10,861 bases of DNA from Myxococcota bacterium. GTDB taxonomy: Bacteria > Myxococcota_C > UBA6777. The position numbers and the translations under genes were made by a program. The notes beneath the pieces are model-generated. The model was not told the DNA's origin and did no database searches. It worked only from the letters and a program-made list of their open reading frames with translations. Below are positions 1 to 5,743 of this stretch, piece by piece (the first letter of the stretch is position 1; each line of letters begins with the position of its first letter). The stretch covers positions 1 through 10,861 of the forward strand of contig CAUJFU010000012.1 in assembly GCA_963169055.1 (NCBI GenBank), written 5' to 3'.

Positions 1-21
1 AACCATGGCTTAACCTAGCGC

Positions 22-40
22 GTATGGGGGCTGCCCCTAC
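22..40. other. Short hairpin in gene-free left end
   Basis: GTA and GGGG pair with CCCC and TAC around a GCTG loop, with one bulged T. Neither strand has a T tract after it, so it is not a convincing intrinsic terminator. It lies downstream of the minus-strand PQ-loop gene. Positions 1-198 contain no ORF I would defend as a gene. Confidence 0.3.
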
Positions 41-77
41 ATCTTTCGTGGACGCGATGGGCGGATTTCGTATAACA

Positions 78-118
78 CATCCCTTCGGCTCAATACCCCC
101 ATCCCTTCGGCTCAATAC
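78..118. repeat. Tandem 19-bp direct repeat, period 22
   Basis: CATCCCTTCGGCTCAATAC occurs at 78-96 and again, identically, at 100-118. It lies in the non-coding stretch 1-198, downstream of the PQ-loop gene. No function can be assigned. Confidence 0.75.
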
Positions 119-125
119 TCCACGA

Positions 126-165
126 CCGCTCGATCACAAGCCCACCCGCTCGCTCACAAGTCCAC
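126..165. repeat. Tandem 20-bp repeat, two copies
   Basis: The 20-mer at 126-145 is followed directly by a second copy at 146-165 that differs at two positions (A to C and C to T). Together with the neighbouring 22-bp-period repeat it forms a small low-complexity block beyond the 3' end of the PQ-loop gene. Confidence 0.7.
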
Positions 166-198
166 CCTCTTCGCTCTCCCCGTCGTTTGTCCCGCACA

Positions 199-591
199 TC
201 ACCACTTCCCTACAACAACGGGACTTTCCAACGGTAGCTCTTTCGCAAAAACTTCTGCGTCCTCGATCGCCAAATCCTCTTGGATCGCAGAAGTCTGGCG
301 GGCTGCCTCAAACTGCTGCTCCATCGCTCGCATCAAGCGCGTTCTGCGCTTGTAATACACCACCTGACCCAACAACGTCGCCCGCAACCCCATCCCCATC
401 AAAAATCCAAACGCCAACACCCAATCCCCCCGATGCACCGTATAAATCACCGCACACAAACGACCCAAGAAATTCAGCAGCGGAAACCACGGACTAAAGT
501 CTTCTGCATCTTTGATCCGATACAACCGCACCAACTGCGGAATATACGAACCTTCGATCATCCACATCCCGATCACACCCAACCATGCCAT
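199..591 (-). CDS. PQ-loop / SemiSWEET-like small membrane protein
   Basis: The 130-residue product has three predicted membrane segments: about residues 2-20, 33-52 and 57-80. A PQ motif at residues 18-19 sits in the context SYIPQLVRLYRIKDAEDFSP, followed by a second helix with an NFLGR stretch. This is the signature of a single PQ-loop / triple-helix-bundle unit, as in bacterial SemiSWEET sugar transporters, which work as dimers in the inner membrane. A charged cytosolic-type tail (81-130) makes it longer than the usual 85-95 residues. I chose the ATG at 591 because GAGG lies five bases upstream and because the membrane segment begins there; a GTG at 615 would add eight polar residues. It is transcribed divergently from the SAP-like gene. 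The family is fairly secure; the substrate is unknown, and a LAB_N-type relative is an alternative. Confidence 0.72.
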   Translation of the reverse strand: MAWLGVIGMWMIEGSYIPQLVRLYRIKDAEDFSPWFPLLNFLGRLCAVIYTVHRGDWVLAFGFLMGMGLRATLLGQVVYYKRRTRLMRAMEQQFEAARQTSAIQEDLAIEDAEVFAKELPLESPVVVGKW

Positions 592-645
592 GTTTCCCTC
601 GCCACACAAAAGCACGCGCTTGTGCTATTCCTATCTGGAAATTAG

Positions 646-711
646 GAAATACAAAGATAAGCCCACCCTGTCAAGGTTTATCTTGACAGATCTTGTTTTC
701 GCCTATATTCC
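646..711. promoter_or_regulatory. Divergent promoter pair built on an 8-bp palindrome
   Basis: CTGTCAAG (668-675) and CTTGACAG (682-689) are perfect inverted repeats around a 6-bp centre. Each arm contains TTGACA reading outward: 683-688 on plus and 674-669 on minus. At 17 bp from each lies a mirror-placed weak -10: TATTCC at 706-711 on plus and TATTTC at 651-646 on minus. On plus, TATATT (704-709) with a 15-bp spacer is an alternative. The element lies between the divergent PQ-loop and SAP-like genes. It could be two back-to-back sigma-70 promoters, a dimeric repressor site covering both -35 boxes, or both. The palindrome and -35 boxes are directly visible; promoter activity is inferred. Confidence 0.5.
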
Positions 712-805
712 CTACTATGAAATTAAGAAACGGTGCAGCGCAAACAAACCAAACACCCACAAACCCCAAAGCCGCACCTCACCCCCAAGACAAGGAGACA
801 AAAAG

Positions 806-1060
806 ATGTCGGGACATCCCCACCCCGCCAAGGACAAACTCCTCACAGAATTTCAACAGATCCAAGAACATCTCGAGCGCGTACCGATCCGACGTTTGCA
901 GCACGTCGCCAAGGCACTCGATGTTCCCGGGCGTTCGCGGCTAAGCAAGCGTGTTCTCCTTGAGCGGCTTCCTGCACACGTCGTTTCCGCAAACGATCAT
1001 CAACTCTCTTCCGCCCTAACGATCGTCCGAACTGTTCTCGAAAAGAAAAAATCCACCTAA
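806..1060 (+). CDS. Small SAP/Rho_N-like protein upstream of cysD
   Basis: The product has 84 residues. The ATG at 806 is preceded by a strong AAGGAGA (792-798) seven bases away, so the long in-frame extension back to 512 is not coding. Residues 28-56 ([15 protein letters not shown], then [13 protein letters not shown]) follow the helix-turn-helix pattern of the SAP / Rho N-terminal fold (LKELAKELGI, then KGYSKMKKAELIEAL). The flanks are a helical N-terminus and a basic C-terminal helix. SAP and Rho_N domains bind DNA, RNA or act in protein contacts, so a nucleic-acid or regulatory role is possible but inferred. It starts the run SAP-like, cysD, cysN, with 70 bp to the cysD start, and may be co-transcribed. 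I do not recognise a named family. Confidence 0.7.
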   Translation: MSGHPHPAKDKLLTEFQQIQEHLERVPIRRLQHVAKALDVPGRSRLSKRVLLERLPAHVVSANDHQLSSALTIVRTVLEKKKST

Positions 1061-1091
1061 CCACCGCGTCGATCGCTGTTGCTTGGTGGTT
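1059..1091 (+). other. Weak stem-loop between SAP-like gene and cysD
   Basis: AACCACC (1059-1065) pairs with GGTGGTT (1085-1091); an inner GCG/CGC can also pair. A short CTTTTC follows at 1095-1100. It could be a weak attenuator or terminator before cysD, but the loop is long and the T run short. Confidence 0.25.
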
Positions 1092-1130
1092 CGGCTTTTC
1101 ATTCCATCCAACCCACAAAGGTTTACGTCG

Positions 1131-2090
1131 ATGTCCCTCTCCCATCACCTGACGGCGGATCCGCCAACCCCCCCCCAAGCTCTCTCCACGATGCGCCTGA
1201 CGCATCTTCGTCAGCTTGAGGCTGAAAGTATCCACATTATCCGCGAAGTGGCCGCTGAGTTTGACAACCCTGTGATGCTGTACTCGATCGGCAAAGATTC
1301 TTCTGTGATGGTACGTTTGGCCCAAAAAGCCTTTGCCCCCGCCCCCTTACCTTTCCCGCTTTTGCACATCGACACCACCTTCAAATTTCGCGAGATGATC
1401 ACATTTCGCGACCACTTTTGCGCCGAACAAGGCTTGGAACTCCTCATCCACACCAACCCCGAAGGACTCGCCGCCAACGTCTCCCCATTCACTCACGGCA
1501 GCAAGATCTACACGGACGTGATGAAAACCCAAGCCTTGCTTCAAGCACTCCAAAAAGGCGGATATGACGCGGCTTTTGGTGGCGCACGACGCGACGAAGA
1601 AAAGTCCCGCGCCAAAGAACGCATCTACTCTTTCCGCGATCGCTTTCACCAATGGGACCCCAAAAACCAACGCCCCGAACTGTGGTCCCTTTACAATGGC
1701 CGCCTCCACAAAGGCGAAAGTATCCGCGTTTTTCCCCTCTCCAACTGGACCGAACTGGATGTCTGGCAATACATCTATATCGAGAAGATCCCCGTCGTTC
1801 CGTTGTATTTTGCACGAAAACACCCTGTGGTCGAACGCAACGGAGCCCTGATCCGCATCGACGACGAGCGTTTCCCCCTTGAACCCGACGAGACCCCCCA
1901 AGAAGTCGTCTGCCGCTTCCGCACCCTTGGCTGCTACCCCCTCAGCGGAGCCGTTCGCTCCGAAGCCACCACCGTTCCCGAGATCATCGACGAGATGCTC
2001 CGAACCCGTCACTCCGAACGACAAGGCCGCGTCATCGATCACGATTCCACCGCTTCGATGGAACGCAAAAAACGCGAAGGCTACTTCTAA
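1131..2090 (+). CDS. cysD: Sulfate adenylyltransferase subunit 2 (ATP sulfurylase small subunit)
   Basis: CysD is the catalytic, nucleotide-binding subunit of the heterodimeric ATP sulfurylase. With the GTPase CysN it makes adenosine 5'-phosphosulfate (APS) from sulfate and ATP in the cytoplasm, the first step of assimilatory sulfate activation. The 319-residue product carries the PP-loop SIGKDSS at residues 52-58. Further CysD hallmarks are [20 protein letters not shown] near the start, [47 protein letters not shown] and the ending [12 protein letters not shown]. Similarity to the enterobacterial protein is high by eye. The ATG at 1131 has AAAGG nine bases upstream (1117-1121). It adds about 20 Pro-rich residues before the usual family start, which corresponds to the ATG at 1191, where I see no ribosome-binding site. 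cysN follows, but only after an unusually long 216-bp spacer. Confidence 0.95.
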   Translation: MSLSHHLTADPPTPPQALSTMRLTHLRQLEAESIHIIREVAAEFDNPVMLYSIGKDSSVMVRLAQKAFAPAPLPFPLLHIDTTFKFREMITFRDHFCAEQGLELLIHTNPEGLAANVSPFTHGSKIYTDVMKTQALLQALQKGGYDAAFGGARRDEEKSRAKERIYSFRDRFHQWDPKNQRPELWSLYNGRLHKGESIRVFPLSNWTELDVWQYIYIEKIPVVPLYFARKHPVVERNGALIRIDDERFPLEPDETPQEVVCRFRTLGCYPLSGAVRSEATTVPEIIDEMLRTRHSERQGRVIDHDSTASMERKKREGYF

Positions 2091-2133
2091 TCGAAGCAAC
2101 GCAGTAGCCCCCAAAACCTGTGTTCGCGCTCTC

Positions 2134-2234
2134 TCAAGCGACAGAGTCGTTGTCTTGAAAGACCCGTGGTCTCTTCGCCAAACACGGGGTCAAGGGGCCC
2201 TTGGTCCCTTGCGGGGCGTGGGGCAGCACCCCAC
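2134..2234 (+). other. Candidate structured RNA in the cysD-cysN spacer
   Basis: Four adjacent stem-loops can form in the leader of cysN. (1) TCAAG-CGAC with GTCG-(TTGT)-CTTGA, 2134-2158. (2) CCCGTG/CACGGG, 2163-2188. (3) CAAGGG (2191-2196) with CCCTTG at either 2198-2203 or 2206-2211, so two alternative pairings; the nearer one leaves almost no loop. (4) GTGGGG/CCCCAC, 2218-2234. No T tract follows, so this is not a plain terminator. No credible ORF covers the spacer 2091-2306. It may be an attenuator or processing element, or an interspersed repeat; no known riboswitch class was recognised. Confidence 0.4.
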
Positions 2235-2294
2235 AAAACAAGCCCAACCGCGTAAGCCCTCTTCTCATCGCCTTTTCGAGCACTGTTAGACAAG

Positions 2295-2304
2295 GAGATA
2301 TCTC
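2295..2304 (+). promoter_or_regulatory. Palindrome overlapping the cysN ribosome-binding site
   Basis: GAGATATCTC is a perfect 10-bp palindrome that shares the GAG of the AAGGAG Shine-Dalgarno (2292-2297) and ends two bases before the ATG. As RNA it could form only a 3-bp hairpin, so translational masking would be weak. It may be coincidental. Confidence 0.3.
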
Positions 2305-2306
2305 GG

Positions 2307-4187
2307 ATGCTTGCCACACAACCTTATACCGATATCCACACGTTTCTCGAACAACACAACAACAAAGAACTGTTGCGTTTCGTTGCCATCGGCTCTGTAG
2401 ACGACGGAAAATCCACACTGATCGGACGCCTACTCCACGACACCCACCAAGTCTACGAAGACCAACTCGCCGATGCACGCGCCCACAGCGCCGACGGAGA
2501 GATCGATTTCGCCCGTATCACCGACGGTCTCAGCGCCGAACGCGAACAAGGCATCACCATCGACGTCGCCTACCGCTACTTCGCCACCGAAAAACGCAAG
2601 TTCATCATCGCCGATACCCCCGGACACATCCAATACACCCGCAATATGGCAACAGGGGCCTCCACCGCCGACGTTGCCATCATCTTGATCGATGCCCGCC
2701 TTGGCGTCCTCCAACAATCCAAGCGCCATGCGTATATCGCTTCGCTGCTTGGCATCCCCTATCTTGCCGTTGCCATCAACAAAATGGATCTGCTCGACTT
2801 TGACCCCAAAGTCTTCTACGCCATCCAACAAGAATTCTTGGCCTTCGCTGAAAAGCTCGAATTTGTCGGCCTGCGCTTTTTCCCCATCAGCGCCCTCAAA
2901 GGCGACAACTTGCTCCACCCAAGCGAACGCACCCCTTGGTACACCGATGGCCCGCTGCTGCGTTTCCTCGAAGAAGTCCCGCTGCTGCGTGATGTGGAAC
3001 ACCAGCCCTTCCGTTTCCCCGTTCAACTGGTGTTGCGACCTCATCTTGACTATCGCGGATTTGCCGGAACCATCGCCTCTGGTGTGCTCCGCACAGGTGA
3101 CAGCGTGACAGTCTTTCCAAGTGGAAAAACCTCTCGCATCAAAGCGATCGATACATACGAAGGCCCCGTCGATACGGCCTTTGCACCGCAATCTGTCGTG
3201 CTTCGCATCACCGATGAAGTGGATATCAGCCGTGGGGATATGCTGGTGCGCAGCGATCAAGCCCCGCCCTACGCAGCCCATACCCTCGATGCCACCGTCG
3301 TTTGGCTTGATGAACAACCCCTCGACCCCAACAAAGCTTACCAAATCAAACACACCACCCGCTCTGTAAAAGCCCACATCGAGCGCGTTCATTGGAAAAG
3401 TGATCCCAATACCCTTGACCACCTCCCCACCACCCACCTCGCCCTCAACGAGATCGGACGGCTTTCTTTGACCTGCCATCGGCCTCTCTTCTTCGATCCC
3501 TACAAAAACAACCGACACACGGGCGCTTTTATCTTAATCGACACACTCACCAACCACACCGTCGCCGCAGGGATGCTACTCCCGCTTCCTCCCCAAGAGA
3601 TCGCCCCCGACCTCGAACAACAACGCGCCAACGCCCGCTTGATCCGCCCTCGATCCGAAGTGTCCCAAAGCGAACGCACCGAACGACTCCGCCAACATCC
3701 CGTCTCTGTCTGGCTTTCGGGACTCCCGGGAGCAGGCCGCACCGCGCTTGCTTACGCTCTCGAACGCCGGCTGTTCGACCTCGGCTATTCCAGCCACGTC
3801 ATCGGCATGACACAAGAACGCCTGCTCCATTCTGCCGAAGAAGCCGCCATGCTTTGCCGACAACTCAACAACGCCGGACTCCTTTGCATCTACCCGGGCG
3901 ATAGCCACTCCCGCTCTGCCCGCGATTATGCACGCGAGATCATCGGTTCCGACCGCTTTTTGTGCGTCGACATCGATGTCCCCCAAGAAGTTTGCCTCCA
4001 ACGCCTCGAAACACAACAAGATCCTCGCGTACCCCTCTTTCATCGCAGCGCCCCCCTCTACGAACCTCCCCATCAACCCGACCTCCGCGCCACCATCCTC
4101 GAAGACCAACTCGAATCCACCGTCCACCAGATCGTCTCCCTGCTCCGCCAAAAATCCATCCTCCTCCCCGTCGAAGAAAAAACCTGA
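2307..4187 (+). CDS. cysN: Sulfate adenylyltransferase subunit 1 (GTPase) fused to a degenerate APS-kinase domain
   Basis: CysN is the GTPase that couples GTP hydrolysis to APS synthesis by CysD. In this 626-residue protein all translation-factor-type GTPase motifs are intact: G1 GSVDDGKST (29-37), G2 GITID (82-86), G3 DTPGH (103-107) and G4 NKMD (158-161). The beta-barrel domains run to about residue 425. Residues 465-615 resemble CysC (APS kinase), as in bifunctional CysNC proteins, and the total length fits CysNC. However, the Walker A is GLPGAGRT (472-479) with Arg478 in place of Lys. The DGD motif after the first helix reads IGMT, and the LGFS...NIRR, ISP and KGLY signatures are absent. 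Only the fold outline and a YEPP-type end remain, so kinase activity is very unlikely. The start at 2307 has AAGGAG at 2292-2297, overlapping a 10-bp palindrome. The cysN call is secure; regulation by the dead domain is inferred. Confidence 0.93.
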   Translation: MLATQPYTDIHTFLEQHNNKELLRFVAIGSVDDGKSTLIGRLLHDTHQVYEDQLADARAHSADGEIDFARITDGLSAEREQGITIDVAYRYFATEKRKFIIADTPGHIQYTRNMATGASTADVAIILIDARLGVLQQSKRHAYIASLLGIPYLAVAINKMDLLDFDPKVFYAIQQEFLAFAEKLEFVGLRFFPISALKGDNLLHPSERTPWYTDGPLLRFLEEVPLLRDVEHQPFRFPVQLVLRPHLDYRGFAGTIASGVLRTGDSVTVFPSGKTSRIKAIDTYEGPVDTAFAPQSVVLRITDEVDISRGDMLVRSDQAPPYAAHTLDATVVWLDEQPLDPNKAYQIKHTTRSVKAHIERVHWKSDPNTLDHLPTTHLALNEIGRLSLTCHRPLFFDPYKNNRHTGAFILIDTLTNHTVAAGMLLPLPPQEIAPDLEQQRANARLIRPRSEVSQSERTERLRQHPVSVWLSGLPGAGRTALAYALERRLFDLGYSSHVIGMTQERLLHSAEEAAMLCRQLNNAGLLCIYPGDSHSRSARDYAREIIGSDRFLCVDIDVPQEVCLQRLETQQDPRVPLFHRSAPLYEPPHQPDLRATILEDQLESTVHQIVSLLRQKSILLPVEEKT

Positions 4188-4220
4188 TCCAACCCTCCAC
4201 CGCTCCCATCTCCAAGCCTC

Positions 4221-4250
4221 TTGCGAAATCTCCTATCCCTCCCGTATGAT
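4221..4250 (+). promoter_or_regulatory. Candidate sigma-70 promoter for the 478-residue membrane protein gene
   Basis: TTGCGA (4221-4226) and TATGAT (4245-4250) are separated by 18 bp and match the consensus at 4/6 and 5/6 positions. They lie in the 104-bp gap after cysN and about 40 bp before the start codon at 4292. This suggests that the gene is transcribed on its own rather than only from the cys operon. Confidence 0.45.
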
Positions 4251-4291
4251 CGGCCCCGCCCCACCAACCACCTTCACGCAGGGAGAAACGA

Positions 4292-5728
4292 ATGGCCGAT
4301 CATTTTTTGTTCTTTCTCATCGACAACGAACGCTACGCTGTAGACGGACAAATCCGCTTTGCAGAAGGTACAGGCGACGATCGCAGCGAATGGTCGATGC
4401 ACGTCTTGCGGCACGAAAAAACGGGGGAGATCTGTTACCTCGAAGAGGGCCAACCCAACGTCACGTATGCCTATTGGGCTCCCGAAGAAGCGATCAACGC
4501 CAAAAAATACCGCGTGGATACTTACGAAAAACACGCCGTCGAAGTCCTCCAAGGCGACGAGATATTTGAAAAAAGCAGCCTCGATCTCGAATACGGCGCG
4601 ATCGCCGACGACAAACTCTCCGAACAGGCATGGGGGATGTTTGAAGGTTCCACCGACGTCTTGGTCGTCAACAACAAAGAGCTGCTGTTTAGCCGCCGTC
4701 TCGTCAAAGATCGCGAAAACATCTACTACTCCGACATCTTTCCCGCTGAAAAGCTCCAGCGCGTGGCTCATCCCCGCCGTACTCCGCCTGCTTTCGGCGA
4801 ATTGCTTTTTCTGATCGCTTTTGTCGCGCTTTCGATCACAGGGATCATCGACATCTTTGTGTTGATGAAGCCGATGGGACCGGACTTTTCCTCGATCTTC
4901 TTGTACGGTGGTTTTATTGCGTGGGCGATCTGGGTATTTGTCGAGCGCACTTCGTGGCTTTACGCAACAGCACGCTTTTGGGCCGCAGCACTCGGCATTT
5001 ATCTTTGTACAGTTCTGTTGGACAACCACATCCACCACACCCATCCCACCAGCTATCGGGCCTTTGTGTTGTGGCATATGCTCATTCCCGTCTTGATCGT
5101 TGGGGGACTCCGCTTGTTCTGGCGCAAAGGCTTTGCCATCCTCTCCCGAAGCGCCCTGACTGCGGCCTTTTGGGTGGTGCTTCTTCACGGCTTCGGGATC
5201 TTGATCGTCAGTTGCGAAGACGATGCGTGGTGGGGCGGCGATTTTTTTTGGTACCTCGGAGCCATGCCCTACGGCCACGCCTACGCCTTGCTTTTTGTGA
5301 TCATCTTGCTCGCCAAAGCCCGTGATTATCTCTATGTCCCGATGGACAAACAAGGCTTTGTCAAACAGATCCACAAACTCCAAGAGATCCTCCAGAGAAC
5401 GCCCTCCACCAACCCCGAACAAAACAAAGCCGACGCCGAGATCTGCGACGATTTGGCCGATGCCATCGAGATATCCTCCACTCCCGAAGTCGCGGCTCTC
5501 GCACCACTGCTTGAACAATTCCGCCTGCTCACACAGATCATCGAAGCCTACGCCACCAAGAAAGAAGAGATCACCGAAGATCCCGATGTACACGAAGACT
5601 TGGCGGTCCTATGCACCGACCTCCAAGAGATCATCGACTGCCTCGACAGCCAACAACCCGTCCACAGCCTTCGCCTCTCTCCCTTTTTGCGCGCTGTCAC
5701 CTTGGAAGTGACCATCCCCAAAGCCTAA
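4292..5728 (+). CDS. Uncharacterised six-helix membrane protein with soluble N- and C-terminal domains
   Basis: I do not recognise the family of this 478-residue protein. Residues 1-166 are soluble, acidic and rich in beta-type sequence. Six hydrophobic segments follow at about 169-192, 201-217, 222-243, 257-275, 287-306 and 326-341. A helical, Glu-rich cytosolic-type tail occupies 343-478. The loop after segment 3 holds a histidine cluster, HIHHTH (246-251), and the one after segment 5 holds CEDDAWW (308-314); either could bind a metal or ligand, but that is a guess. The ATG at 4292 is well supported by GGGAG (4281-4285) six bases upstream. The gene has its own putative promoter and ends 15 bp from the convergent GH94-like gene, with no clear terminator between them. 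There is no signal peptide. Nothing ties it functionally to sulfate activation. Confidence 0.75.
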   Translation: MADHFLFFLIDNERYAVDGQIRFAEGTGDDRSEWSMHVLRHEKTGEICYLEEGQPNVTYAYWAPEEAINAKKYRVDTYEKHAVEVLQGDEIFEKSSLDLEYGAIADDKLSEQAWGMFEGSTDVLVVNNKELLFSRRLVKDRENIYYSDIFPAEKLQRVAHPRRTPPAFGELLFLIAFVALSITGIIDIFVLMKPMGPDFSSIFLYGGFIAWAIWVFVERTSWLYATARFWAAALGIYLCTVLLDNHIHHTHPTSYRAFVLWHMLIPVLIVGGLRLFWRKGFAILSRSALTAAFWVVLLHGFGILIVSCEDDAWWGGDFFWYLGAMPYGHAYALLFVIILLAKARDYLYVPMDKQGFVKQIHKLQEILQRTPSTNPEQNKADAEICDDLADAIEISSTPEVAALAPLLEQFRLLTQIIEAYATKKEEITEDPDVHEDLAVLCTDLQEIIDCLDSQQPVHSLRLSPFLRAVTLEVTIPKA

Positions 5729-5743
5729 TCCGAAATCCAACCT

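Noticed and set aside
24-497. Open plus-strand frame of 157 codons at the left end
   Set aside because: Pro/Ser/Thr-rich composition typical of an antisense shadow. It overlaps the better-supported PQ-loop gene on the other strand and has no ribosome-binding site.
512-805. N-terminal extension of the SAP-like gene
   Set aside because: The extension crosses the divergent promoter palindrome and lacks a ribosome-binding site. The AAGGAGA before 806 sets the start.
1083-1130. Upstream ATG for cysD
   Set aside because: It adds residues absent from the family. AAAGG at 1117-1121 is suitably placed only for the ATG at 1131.
2430-3518. 362-codon minus-strand frame inside cysN
   Set aside because: Antisense shadow of a conserved gene. 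Its Gly/Val/Asp-rich product comes from the complement of cysN codons.
4274-5593. 439-codon minus-strand frame
   Set aside because: Shadow of the membrane-protein gene, which has a good ribosome-binding site and coherent membrane topology.
5729-5743. Bidirectional terminator between the convergent genes
   Set aside because: Only 15 bp with no inverted repeat and no T tract.
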